Below, piece by piece: positions 42,159-50,290 of a stretch of 64,000 nt of DNA. The position numbers and the translations under genes were made by a program. A model generated the notes under the pieces. The model saw nothing but the letters and a program-made list of their open reading frames with translations. It was not told the DNA's origin and ran no database searches. The stretch spans positions 2,186,001 to 2,250,000 of the forward strand of contig CP028514.1 of the NCBI GenBank assembly GCA_003054495.1. The letters run 5' to 3'. The stretch's first letter is position 1. Every line of letters begins with the position of its first letter. The stretch is from Carboxydocella thermautotrophica. GTDB taxonomy: Bacteria; Bacillota; GCA-003054495; Carboxydocellales; Carboxydocellaceae.

Positions 42159-44840
42159 TCACCCCCCTATGATTACGGTGCGGCCCAGCCGCTGGCTTTC
42201 CCGGGTCAGCGCCGGGATCAGCGCCCGGCCGATGCGGTTGCCATCTATCTCAAGCACGATTTCCTGCTGCCGGTGCTCCCCGCTATTGCTTGCGCTGTGC
42301 ATCCGCAAAGCGTCCCGGACTGCAACATATACTGCCTGTGCGATCTGGTCCGCAAAGGCGGCGCCCCGCGAACCGCTTAAGGGAACAACTGCCTCCGGGC
42401 CGGCTTCGCCAACCATCGCCAAAGTGGGGCCGGTGACTATGCCGCCTTTGGCCAGAAACGGGATTTTGGGCAGCTTCACAACGCCAACGTCAAACCCGCC
42501 GAAAGTCAGGCCCCCGGGTAGGCTGACTTTTGGTACGCTGAACCGCAGACCGTTCCACATATCAATTAGCTTGTTAATAAAGCCAATAACGCTATTAATG
42601 GCAGTTTTAAGCACCGCCGTAATCCCATCCCATTTGCTTTTTGTGGCCTGCTTCAAGCTGTCCCATAGCTCAGCAACTGTGTTTTTGGCGGCCTCCCATT
42701 TGTTCGCTACCCATTGGGTTGCTGCTGCTGTGCTGCTCTTTATTGTATCTGTCAGCGCCCCCCATTTTGACCCGGCCCAGGATTTGATATTGTCCCACGC
42801 CTGGGAGAGATAGTTTGCTATTGTGTTCCACTTCTCGACCGTCCCTGTTTTTAAGTCAGCCCATAACTGTCCAATGCCCATAACAAGAGCTAAAAACTTC
42901 TGGGCCGCCCAGGATTTTATATTCTCCCAAGCCTGGCTCAGCCAAGCAGTTAATTCGGACCATTTTTGCTTTGTCCAGGCACTGATTTCGTCCCAGTAAA
43001 AGTATATTACAACCGCCAACGCGATAACGGCTGCGATTAGCCACCCGATTGGACCGATTGCGGCTATCCAACTTGCTGCCATCCTTGCTACATACCCCAC
43101 AACCGCCAGCGCATAGCGCCCAAATAAACCTAATGCCCAGCTTATATCTAACAACCTTTTTACCAGCGGTATTTCAGCTATAAACTGCATTATTCTGCCC
43201 AGCGGCAGTAGCTTCCCGATAAAACTGCCCACTTCGACCGCAAGCTTAATAAATTTACCCAGCATTAATGCAGCCACAATATACCCGACCGCCTCCAGGA
43301 TAGGTCTGGCCTTCTCCATTGCTGCTGCCAGCTCGTCCCACTTCTTTGCCAGCTCACCTATAGGGCCGGTAGCTTGACTCAGGTCCGGGATTTTTGGAGC
43401 CGCAATATTGGGAGCCGCTACCTGTGGCATCGCCATATTCGCCGCAGCTCCGCTTGCAGCATCGGCCATGTCCTCCTGCAGGGTGTAAACCTGGTCAAAA
43501 ACCTGCAGGTTTTTGCCTGCTTTTTTGCCAGCCCCCTCGACTGCTTTACCTAACTGTTGCTGCGATTGCGCTGCTTTTTGTCCGGCCCCGGCAATTGCCT
43601 GCTGCTGTTGCTTTATCTTGTTGCCTACCTCCGCTGTTTTGTTGCTCGCCTGCCCTAATGTGTTGCTATAAGCAAATATCCGGTCTGCTACCCCGGCCAG
43701 CGGTGGAATAAGCAGGCTCAATATCCGTACTACCGACCCAATCACTCGAAGTATAAACACACCAACTGCAGCTATTCCGCCCCCAGCATCTCTCCACGCT
43801 TTTTGAATTAGGTAAGCCGTTGTTGCAATAGCTGCTCCTTGTAACATAAACGGTCCGAGAGATGCTAGTAAGGCTATAGCCGCTTTTGTTGCTAATAACA
43901 AGGCCGGGACCAAAGCACCCACTATAGCCCCAGCTAAGGCCACAACCAGCATTTTGACCTCTGGGGAGAATGCCCCCATTATAGCCTCCCGCAAACTATG
44001 TCCCTCATTTTTAAGCTGCCTTATTCGTGCCGTTAGGTTGCCCAGCTCATTAGCCACCTGCTGCATAATGTCCTTAATGCCAAATGCATCAATTAGCTCC
44101 TGCCCGACAGAACGCATTATAAATATTAGCTGGTCTTTTATGGTACTCCATAAGCCCAGCATGGTCTTGCTTTGTTTATCCATCGCCCCGGCGAAACGCT
44201 TTTCCATGCCCGCCAGGATAGCATTTATTCCGGTAGCCCCGGATATTGCCCCCTTTTCCGCCAGCTTCATTGCTTCCGGGATACTTGTTCCAATAGCTCG
44301 GGCCAGCATTTCCCATGCCGGTATGCCTAACTCGGCCAGCTGCATCATTTCCTCGGCCGACACCTTGCCCTTGGCCTGCATCTGACCCAATGCTAAAGTA
44401 ACTCGGCTTATTTCGGCTTGTCCTCCTCCTAATGCGGCCACAGCATCTCCGATGGCGGTCATCATGGGGATAATCTGCTCTGCGCTAAAGCCAAAGGCCA
44501 GCAGCTTCCTGCTGGTCTCGGTTAGCCCTTGCAACTCGAACGGGGTCCGGGCTGCAAATGCATCCAATTCCTCTAAAAACGCCTTCGCCCGTTCTCCGCT
44601 CCCCAACATGGTAGCAAAAGCCATTTCCGTCTGCTCCCACTCAGCTGCCAGCTTTACGCCAAAGCCAGCTGCCGCAGCTGCTGCTGCTCCGATTGCCCCT
44701 ACAAAAGCTGCTGCGGCCGTGGAGGCTCCCCCGGCGCTGCTGGCTACCCTGTTTAGCTTTTCCTTGGCTTCATCTAACGCCTTGTGAAATTCCGAGGTCC
44801 TGGCTGTTAATCGGACAAATAATTCGCCTACTTGCGCCAT
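42159..44840 (-). CDS. Tape measure protein
   Basis: 893 residues. An N-terminal coiled segment (VRLTARTSEFHKALDEAKEKLNRVASSAGG) leads to the tape-measure domain (MAFATMLGSGERAKAFLEELDAFAARTPFELQGL). Several long hydrophobic stretches follow in the middle, then repeated Trp-rich units (WSELTAWLSQAWENIKSWA and WNTIANYLSQAWDNIKSWA, about residues 640-720) and a C-terminal GPEAVVPLSG motif. The protein sets tail length. The gene starts one base after the stop of the frameshifted chaperone. Confidence 0.93.
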   Translation of the reverse strand: MAQVGELFVRLTARTSEFHKALDEAKEKLNRVASSAGGASTAAAAFVGAIGAAAAAAAGFGVKLAAEWEQTEMAFATMLGSGERAKAFLEELDAFAARTPFELQGLTETSRKLLAFGFSAEQIIPMMTAIGDAVAALGGGQAEISRVTLALGQMQAKGKVSAEEMMQLAELGIPAWEMLARAIGTSIPEAMKLAEKGAISGATGINAILAGMEKRFAGAMDKQSKTMLGLWSTIKDQLIFIMRSVGQELIDAFGIKDIMQQVANELGNLTARIRQLKNEGHSLREAIMGAFSPEVKMLVVALAGAIVGALVPALLLATKAAIALLASLGPFMLQGAAIATTAYLIQKAWRDAGGGIAAVGVFILRVIGSVVRILSLLIPPLAGVADRIFAYSNTLGQASNKTAEVGNKIKQQQQAIAGAGQKAAQSQQQLGKAVEGAGKKAGKNLQVFDQVYTLQEDMADAASGAAANMAMPQVAAPNIAAPKIPDLSQATGPIGELAKKWDELAAAMEKARPILEAVGYIVAALMLGKFIKLAVEVGSFIGKLLPLGRIMQFIAEIPLVKRLLDISWALGLFGRYALAVVGYVARMAASWIAAIGPIGWLIAAVIALAVVIYFYWDEISAWTKQKWSELTAWLSQAWENIKSWAAQKFLALVMGIGQLWADLKTGTVEKWNTIANYLSQAWDNIKSWAGSKWGALTDTIKSSTAAATQWVANKWEAAKNTVAELWDSLKQATKSKWDGITAVLKTAINSVIGFINKLIDMWNGLRFSVPKVSLPGGLTFGGFDVGVVKLPKIPFLAKGGIVTGPTLAMVGEAGPEAVVPLSGSRGAAFADQIAQAVYVAVRDALRMHSASNSGEHRQQEIVLEIDGNRIGRALIPALTRESQRLGRTVIIGG

Positions 44841-44841
44841 T

Positions 44842-45054
44842 TTATCGCCTCCTCATCCTGCTGGCCCTGGCTTTTTGCTCGGCCTTTTTATCTTCGGCTT
44901 CCCGCTCTTTGGCCTCCGCTGCGTAAAATGCTATCCACTCCACAAATTCCCTGGTGCTCATCTTCCGCTCCAGCTCCGCAACAGTCATGCCCAGGTCCCG
45001 GGCCAGCCGAAACGTGAAAACTTTTTCCCACTCATCAGGGTATCGCCTGGGGTC
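44842..45054 (-). CDS. Tail assembly chaperone, gpT part read by frameshift
   Basis: About 71 codons (DPRRYPDEWEKVFTFRLARDLGMTVAELERKMS... to RMRRR) directly follow the gpG stop codon in a frame displaced by +1 (or -2). The MTVAELERKMSTREFVEW core is characteristic of the T part of gpGT chaperones. There is no suitable start codon with RBS, so it should be made as an extension of the upstream protein. It ends one base before the tape-measure ATG. Confidence 0.8.
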   Translation of the reverse strand, partial: DPRRYPDEWEKVFTFRLARDLGMTVAELERKMSTREFVEWIAFYAAEAKEREAEDKKAEQKARASRMRRR

Positions 45055-45055
45055 C

Positions 45056-45412
45056 TTAAACCCCAGGACGAAAGGATTTCATAGCCTCTTTTTGTGCTTC
45101 TTCGGTCAGTCCGGCCAGCTCCAGGATTTCCCGCAGAATACGGTCGATCGCTGCGGCAGATTTGTTTTTAAGCTGCTCTGCCTGCTCCAGGGTGATTGCT
45201 GGCTCCACCAAACAGCTGGCCAGCATGATTGTTTCCAGCTTGTCGGTGTCAATCTGGCCATTTGCAGTGCTGGCCTGCCGCCGCATAGCCTGCTGCTGTG
45301 CCTTAGTAAGTCCGCGAATTTTAACATAGCCATCCCATTCGGGCACAAACAATTCTTTTTCATCAAGATCTGGTTTGTTGATGATATCCTCAAAAGCCAA
45401 ATACTTACTCAC
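45056..45412 (-). CDS. Tail assembly chaperone, gpG part
   Basis: 118 residues: FEDIINKPDLDEKELFVPEWDGYVKIRGLTKAQQQAMRRQAS... and LREILELAGLTEEAQKEAMKSF near the end. It belongs to the acidic/helical tail assembly chaperones between tail-tube and tape-measure genes. It stops at TAA (45058-45056) within GGGGTTTAAGG, where ribosomes probably shift to make a gpGT fusion. Confidence 0.85.
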   Translation of the reverse strand: MSKYLAFEDIINKPDLDEKELFVPEWDGYVKIRGLTKAQQQAMRRQASTANGQIDTDKLETIMLASCLVEPAITLEQAEQLKNKSAAAIDRILREILELAGLTEEAQKEAMKSFRPGV

Positions 45413-45434
45413 AAATAAACCCCCTTATTAATTA

Positions 45435-45839
45435 TTAAGCGGTTGTCCGGGTAACGGCACCGCTAACCTGGAATTCAGCGCTAAAGGTGCCGGCCTCATC
45501 AACGGCAGTCTCCGGATTGTAACTGGTCAAAATGCAAGTACCGGTAAATTTCGGGTTGCCGGTCGTGGTGCCCTGCGGGTAGTATTCAAAAGTCCTGGTC
45601 ATACCAAAGATGCCGCCCAGGGTGCTATCTACCATCGGGTCATACACACCCTCGATGCTGATAGTTGCATCGAGTAGGCCAGGGATATAACTTTTTGCGG
45701 TGCTCCCTAGTGTGGTCGTTTCGGAAGTTTCCGCTTCCTGGCTAAATGAAATGCTGGTCAGATACTGGCTAATATCAGTCAGCGTGCCGCTGCTGTTCTG
45801 TACCTTAAATACCGCCTTGCTACCGTGTGCAAAAGCCAT
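45435..45839 (-). CDS. Phage tail tube protein (paralogue 1)
   Basis: 134 residues. Starts FAHGSKAVFKVQNSSGTL and contains TTLGSTAKSYIPGLLDATISIEGVYDP, shared almost word for word with the next gene upstream. Beta-rich throughout, ending in AEFQVSGAVTRTTA. Major tail tube protein or a tube-associated paralogue; it directly precedes the tail chaperone genes. Confidence 0.85.
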   Translation of the reverse strand: MAFAHGSKAVFKVQNSSGTLTDISQYLTSISFSQEAETSETTTLGSTAKSYIPGLLDATISIEGVYDPMVDSTLGGIFGMTRTFEYYPQGTTTGNPKFTGTCILTSYNPETAVDEAGTFSAEFQVSGAVTRTTA

Positions 45840-45853
45840 TTCTCATTCCTCCT

Positions 45854-46573
45854 TTACTTTCTCGCAAATGCAACATTGAAGGTAAAGCTCGGGCTCGTCC
45901 CGCTTATGGTCCAGGTAGCCCGCAAATACCGGTTCACGGTTCCGGTTACAACTACCCGCTGTGCATTATTACTTGCCGTAACATCAGCGAATGCAGCCAA
46001 ATCCGCCCAGGTGATGCCGTCAGCGCTGTGTTGTACCTTAATTGTTGCCGACGGGCTAACGCCGCTGACTGCAGTTACCTGCAAATAAGCCACTCCGCCG
46101 TTACTGCTTGCGGCACTGTTATCCACTTGCCCGCCGCTGCCGGTGCTGGTTCTGGTGGCCAGCTGGTGTAAAGACACTATATTATCCAGCCCTTTGCTCG
46201 ACTGCGCTTCAGCAGTAACGCTAACTACATCATCAACCGGGCTTTCTACCTCATAGCTGGTAAAGTATGCCGCTAGCCCATAGCCCCGAGCCCCCAGCGC
46301 ATCTCCTTGCGGATAATAACACCAAGTGCTTTCGTTGCCAGCTCCCAGGGCCGCCTGCACCACATATTCAATTTCACCGACAGCTGGGGAATGTATCCCC
46401 TCGGCGCTAATGGTTGCATCTTGCAGGCCCGGAACATAGCTTTTAGCGGTACTGCCCAGGGTTGTGGCCTCAACTGCTTCCAGCTCTCCAGAAACACTAA
46501 CGCTGGTAAGGCAAGGGGTCAGATCGTACCCGTTACAATAAACTTTCGCTTTACTACCGTGGTCAAATGCCAT
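45854..46573 (-). CDS. Phage tail tube protein (paralogue 2, extended)
   Basis: 239 residues. The first about 150 match paralogue 1 (DHGSKAKVYCNGYDLTP..., TTLGSTAKSYVPGLQDATISAEG). The C-terminal about 90 residues (YLQVTAVSGVSPSATIKVQHSADGITWADLAAFADVTA...) form an extra beta domain with a discoidin-like look, which may decorate the tail surface. Starts at the stop of the small preceding gene. Confidence 0.82.
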   Translation of the reverse strand: MAFDHGSKAKVYCNGYDLTPCLTSVSVSGELEAVEATTLGSTAKSYVPGLQDATISAEGIHSPAVGEIEYVVQAALGAGNESTWCYYPQGDALGARGYGLAAYFTSYEVESPVDDVVSVTAEAQSSKGLDNIVSLHQLATRTSTGSGGQVDNSAASSNGGVAYLQVTAVSGVSPSATIKVQHSADGITWADLAAFADVTASNNAQRVVVTGTVNRYLRATWTISGTSPSFTFNVAFARK

Positions 46574-46734
46574 TAGGTGTCACCCCCTTTTTCGGGTTCA
46601 ACTGCCGTTATTGGCCTGATTAATCCCTGCTCAAGTAGCCACTTAATGCTTTTTTTCGGCAAGTCGTCAATAACATCGCCAGGCTCTACCCTTTTCCCGT
46701 TATACTCCAGCCCAGTCAGTGCAATGTACCTCAT
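46573..46734 (-). CDS. Small phage protein, 53 residues
   Basis: ATG at 46734 with GGGAGG upstream, overlapping the preceding gene by 4 bases. The protein RYIALTGLEYNGKRVEPGDV with KSIKWLLEQGLIRP resembles short head-tail region proteins of many siphophages. Role unknown. Confidence 0.7.
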   Translation of the reverse strand: MRYIALTGLEYNGKRVEPGDVIDDLPKKSIKWLLEQGLIRPITAVEPEKGGDT

Positions 46735-47123
46735 GCCCCCACCTCCCTCGTCGTCCATACTTCTAGGTTAAAAACCATTTCTGCGCGGCCTGCATCGTCA
46801 CGCCCAAGGGTAAACGGTGGCTGCATGGCCTTGATTACCATTTCCCGACCGGACGGCGCCGTTTTCAATCCTTTGCCTCCATCGTCCAGCAGGTTAAAAA
46901 TTCGCCATGCCCAATTGTGCGCTGTTTCGAATGTCTGGGCCCTGATTAGCACCTGTACCGTTGCTTGGATGTCCGGAATGGGAAGAGCCTGCTTGTAGCC
47001 GCCTGTTGCAAATATGGCCACGGCATCATCCGGAGTATCCGGCAGCTGGCCCAGGAAAATATTAATGCCGACGGTTCCTTCGCCGCCGGCCTGAATCATT
47101 TCCGCAATGTCACGTATCAACAT
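46731..47123 (-). CDS. Tail terminator / minor capsid-like protein
   Basis: 130 residues, with INIFLGQLPDTPDDAVAIFATGG in the N-terminal half and VQVLIRAQTFETAHNWAWRIFNLLDD after it. This pattern and its place between a gp10-like protein and the tail tube fit the tail terminator that closes the tube. Confidence 0.75.
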   Translation of the reverse strand: MLIRDIAEMIQAGGEGTVGINIFLGQLPDTPDDAVAIFATGGYKQALPIPDIQATVQVLIRAQTFETAHNWAWRIFNLLDDGGKGLKTAPSGREMVIKAMQPPFTLGRDDAGRAEMVFNLEVWTTREVGA

Positions 47124-47135
47124 CTTCGCCCCTCC

Positions 47136-47489
47136 TTACTTCAGGGCTTCACCTATTCCTTTCTCGATTATTTTTTTATAGGTCTCAACATTTTCTTTGT
47201 ATGGATCCTCTAGAAATTTAGCTTTACCGCCTTTTGGGTGATTAAAGTGCAGCGATTCATGCTGTACAATAGCATATGGCAAATTATACCCAACTCTAAT
47301 ACTAGCTTTCCCTTTCCTTTTCGTCAACTTACTTACATTACAGTTTGCCCTCAAATCACCCGTGTCCACAGGTGCCTGTTCAGCACTTTTCCTTTGCAGA
47401 TCAGCCGCACAAATACGCAAAGCCTCTTCTGTTTTTCTGTCAACCTTTTTAGCTATAAATTGCCATTCCCATTTCAGATCTTTGCCCAT
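47136..47489 (-). CDS. HK97 gp10-like head-tail joining protein
   Basis: 117 residues. KSAEQAPVDTGDLRANCNVSK and VGYNLPYAIVQHESLHFNHPKGGKAKFLEDPY are the signature of the HK97 gp10 / minor capsid family, which works at head-tail joining. Located in the usual order between head closure and tail terminator. Confidence 0.87.
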   Translation of the reverse strand: MGKDLKWEWQFIAKKVDRKTEEALRICAADLQRKSAEQAPVDTGDLRANCNVSKLTKRKGKASIRVGYNLPYAIVQHESLHFNHPKGGKAKFLEDPYKENVETYKKIIEKGIGEALK

Positions 47490-47499
47490 TGAAATTCAC

Positions 47500-47796
47500 C
47501 TACTTACAGTAAGCAACCCTGTACATTATGGCTCCGTTCAAATCTACTGATTCAGTCACGGATACAATTTCCCATCTTCGGCTAGCATATTCAATTTTAT
47601 CCCCTGGCTTAACCTCTTCCAGGCAAAAGAAACGGGCCTCGGAGACTACCTCCTGGCCCCTGCTATCCCTTATTACTTTTATTCGGTTCTCCCATCTTAC
47701 GTTGATGGCCAAGCTGCTAAAAAGCGATTCCCCGAATTCATTCTGCCCGGTTTTTTTTAGCAATATCGCTGACTGCCTTAAGTATTCCTTTACCAT
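47500..47796 (-). CDS. Head closure / minor capsid protein
   Basis: 98 residues: VRWENRIKVIRDSRGQEVVSEARFFCLEEVKPGDKIEY, then a RRWEIVSVTESVDLNG strand. This resembles the small beta-barrel stoppers that close the portal after packaging. Position between gp6-like adaptor and gp10-like protein supports it. Confidence 0.7.
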   Translation of the reverse strand: MVKEYLRQSAILLKKTGQNEFGESLFSSLAINVRWENRIKVIRDSRGQEVVSEARFFCLEEVKPGDKIEYASRRWEIVSVTESVDLNGAIMYRVAYCK

Positions 47797-48257
47797 ATTG
47801 GCACCGCCCCGGCAATATATGGCTTTAGCAGTTCTAATGCTTCTCTGCTAAGTAACTTTAAGCTGGCTCGATATTCTTCACTGACATCCCCAAAACTTAC
47901 CCGCACCACATTTTGTTCCTGAGCATTCGTTCTGGCATTATTCCCAAATTTTAATAGTGCTAGTGCTTCTTCGCATGTAGCTGCCTTTACCTCCGGGCTT
48001 ATTTCTTCTTCCTGCGTAAATCCGAAAGTTGCTTGTCTTGTCCAGGCAAACTCTCTGGGGAATTCCAGCAACTGTGCCGGATCTGCCTTTTTGCCAATAA
48101 AGGGCAATCTGTTTATCCGTTTCGTCGCCGTTATCAATGCCTTTTCCTTGGTGTAACTGTCTGCATTTTCCCATTCTTCGCAGAAAAGTTTCCCGGCAAA
48201 GTATTCCTCCGCCTCGCTCAGGGTTACATAGCTGTTGATTCCTACCTGCAAGGCCAT
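47790..48257 (-). CDS. Head-tail adaptor (gp6/DnaT-like connector)
   Basis: 155 residues: YVTLSEAEEYFAGKLFCEEWENAD then KEKALITATKRINRLPFIGKK, the helical core of gp6-type connector proteins often annotated DnaT-like. It attaches below the portal. Its stop overlaps the start of the next gene by 7 bases. Confidence 0.8.
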   Translation of the reverse strand: MALQVGINSYVTLSEAEEYFAGKLFCEEWENADSYTKEKALITATKRINRLPFIGKKADPAQLLEFPREFAWTRQATFGFTQEEEISPEVKAATCEEALALLKFGNNARTNAQEQNVVRVSFGDVSEEYRASLKLLSREALELLKPYIAGAVPIW

Positions 48258-48272
48258 AAAACATCACCCCTT

Positions 48273-48404
48273 CTAGTTTTTGCCGGGAGATTTCTTCTTC
48301 AATTGTGCTTTTTCCTGCTCTGTCTGTAATTTTTTTTCATTTTCCTGCTGTTGTCTTTGCAGCTCTAGCTCTCGTCTTTTTCGGTTAAATGCCGTAACAC
48401 TCAT
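48273..48404 (-). CDS. 43-residue coiled-coil protein
   Basis: A short gene with GAGGTGG before the ATG at 48404. The product (FNRKRRELELQRQQQ..., ending KKSPGKN) is one long charged helix rich in Gln, Lys and Glu. It stands between the major capsid and the connector genes, where similar mini-proteins are common. Function unknown. Confidence 0.6.
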   Translation of the reverse strand: MSVTAFNRKRRELELQRQQQENEKKLQTEQEKAQLKKKSPGKN

Positions 48405-48450
48405 TTTACCACCTCATTTAAAAAGGGAGGCAGGATTAACCTGCCCCCGC

Positions 48451-49404
48451 TTAGATCTTGTGAATGAACGCGACCATGCGAATTGCTTTGGGTTCATAAA
48501 CCCGCTGCCAGTTGGTACCTGTTTCAAGTTCGGCATTGCTGGGGCTGGAACCAGCAGGAGTTCCTACCCACTTGACACCGCGCGGGTGCAGAATAAAGGT
48601 TCGGCGGTTAATTAGGTAGTCCTCGCCGGCCAGGCTGTCCCGGTCAGTCTCTGTGGGAACGAATCCTACAGGATTGCCTTCGCCGTAAGCAATAGCACCA
48701 GCACCAAAAATATAGGTTGTGTACACTCCGGCAGAGGCTGGACAGCTGTCGTCAACAATTACCCGCTTGCCCATATAGGTAGGCACCTGCGGGCTGGCAG
48801 TAGACGGCTGAATGTACTGAATTAAATTCTGCTTCGCCAGGGCTGCCTCAACAGCGGAGTGCATAATCACAGCGGTCAGTTGGTCTTTGGCGTCGCCCAG
48901 AAGCTGTACAGCGTCGATGAAGCTGGATGCGGAAATCTTCTCCGCCCCGCCGGTCAGGCCAGAAATATCCAGCTTATTGCTGTTCATGCTGGCCGAAGCG
49001 AATACGCCTTTCAGAACGGAAATCAAAGTGGCCTGGTAACGGCGCGCCCAGTAACTGGCCACAAGATCGCCGATTACTCGCATCGGATCATCACCGGCAA
49101 GGTTGGCAGCCAGGTCGTTGGCGCCCCAGGCCTTGCCTCGACGCAGAATAGTTGCAACATCCTGGTCAGTACCGATTTTGCCAGGAGTTAAGGCCCCGGT
49201 ATCAGACAGCACTTCATCTGCGCCAGTAAGGTCGGTCCAGTAGGGCATATTGATAGTTTTAGCTCCACTGGAAGCCAGCCGGTCAAATTCAGCAGTTCTC
49301 TGCACGATTCCACTTCCAAAGATTGCGGACAGTTCCATTGTTTTTTGCACTACATACGGGTTAAACACCTCAGGAATAATTACATCAGCAATTTTGGTGG
49401 TCAC
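48451..49404 (-). CDS. Major capsid protein
   Basis: 317 residues. IADVIIPEVFNPYVVQKTMELSAIFGSGIVQ at the N-terminus, then LRRGKAWGANDLAANLAGDDPMRVIGDLVASYWARRYQ and VIVDDSCPASAGVYTTYIFGAGAIAYGEGNP, with an ILHPRGVKW C-terminal segment: features of HK97-fold major capsid proteins of SPP1-like and related siphophages. Located after the scaffold gene. Confidence 0.9.
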   Translation of the reverse strand: MTTKIADVIIPEVFNPYVVQKTMELSAIFGSGIVQRTAEFDRLASSGAKTINMPYWTDLTGADEVLSDTGALTPGKIGTDQDVATILRRGKAWGANDLAANLAGDDPMRVIGDLVASYWARRYQATLISVLKGVFASASMNSNKLDISGLTGGAEKISASSFIDAVQLLGDAKDQLTAVIMHSAVEAALAKQNLIQYIQPSTASPQVPTYMGKRVIVDDSCPASAGVYTTYIFGAGAIAYGEGNPVGFVPTETDRDSLAGEDYLINRRTFILHPRGVKWVGTPAGSSPSNAELETGTNWQRVYEPKAIRMVAFIHKI

Positions 49405-49425
49405 GGTTCATCATCCTCCCTTTCG

Positions 49426-50010
49426 TTACTTTATCCCCGCTTCAGCCATAAGTTTTTGAGCCAAAGCAGGATTTTCCCTGAGAATCTTACCTTGCAAAGT
49501 AAGGTTAAAAGTATCTTTGTGCCAGGGATTTTGCATCCCGCTGCTGGTTGTTGTAGGATTGGTTCCTCCGCCAATAGGCTTTGAAGCTATGCCCAGGAGT
49601 TTCTTGAGCGTCTCTGCATCCCGCCTAATCGCCTGTTCATCCTCGCCAAAAATTCTCCCGGCCAGGTCCAGTGGCAAGCCCAGTTTGGTCAATACCTTTA
49701 CCTTGGTTGCCTGTATTTGCGCTTCTTTGGCCTCTCGCTCTTTTTCTTGCAGGATCCGCTCATATTCCTGGAGCTTGGCCTGCAGCTTTTCCTGCTCCGT
49801 CATCTGGGCTTCCTTGAGTTTCTGCAATTCCTCAGCCGCTTTTTTAAGTTCGGCGTAGTCTTTGTATTTTTCTCTCTCCCGCTTGAGGCGCTCGGCGATG
49901 ATTCGCTCGATGTCCTCCTGCGTAAAGGTTTTAGGTTCCGCCTGTTGATTGTTCTGTGCGTCCTGCCCGGCGTCAGCAGGATTGATATTGGTATTGTTGA
50001 AATCATCCAT
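49426..50010 (-). CDS. Scaffolding protein (DUF4355 / GP20-like)
   Basis: 194 residues. A central charged coiled coil (ERIIAERLKREREKYKDYAELKKAAEELQKLKEAQ...) of about 90 residues is followed by LTKLGLPLDLAGRIFGEDEQAIRRDAETLKKLLG. This composition and its place directly before the capsid gene are typical of minor structural/scaffold proteins. Confidence 0.87.
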   Translation of the reverse strand: MDDFNNTNINPADAGQDAQNNQQAEPKTFTQEDIERIIAERLKREREKYKDYAELKKAAEELQKLKEAQMTEQEKLQAKLQEYERILQEKEREAKEAQIQATKVKVLTKLGLPLDLAGRIFGEDEQAIRRDAETLKKLLGIASKPIGGGTNPTTTSSGMQNPWHKDTFNLTLQGKILRENPALAQKLMAEAGIK

Positions 50011-50074
50011 AAAAAAACTACCTCCTTCTAATTTCCGTGCTTAACCGGCGCACGTTGCCGTAGTTTAGGCATAA

Positions 50075-50112
50075 CAAAACCACCCTTGCATTTTAGCTTG
50101 GGTGGTTTTCAC
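50075..50112. terminator. Bidirectional-looking hairpin before the scaffold gene
   Basis: AAAACCACCC and GGGTGGTTTT arms enclose a 14-base loop. It lies between the DUF4926 stop and the scaffold gene and may lower or reset transcription there. Confidence 0.6.
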
Positions 50113-50285
50113 TGCTCTTTTATTCTCCATGTTACCCTCTCTATCTGGTCAGGAGAAATCTCCTCAACTTCACCCTCGTCTTCCGGGAACTCAACCAGGT
50201 ATCCGAGAGGATCTTTCCCAACGTAAACGACAGTACCTTCTCTGCCATCTTTCAGTAAAACTACATCGTGTTCCTCCACAATCAT
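50109..50285 (-). CDS. DUF4926-like protein, putative immunity partner
   Basis: 58 residues from the ATG at 50285, behind GAGGTG. VEEHDVVLLKDGREGTVVYV, then EFPEDEGEVEEISPDQIERV, is the DUF4926 pattern: a small SH3-like acidic protein. DUF4926 genes tend to sit beside DUF6883-type genes. Here the preceding gene ends with such a domain, so this small acidic protein may neutralise it. The pairing is an inference. Confidence 0.7.
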   Translation of the reverse strand: MIVEEHDVVLLKDGREGTVVYVGKDPLGYLVEFPEDEGEVEEISPDQIERVTWRIKEQ

Positions 50286-50290
50286 TTTCA

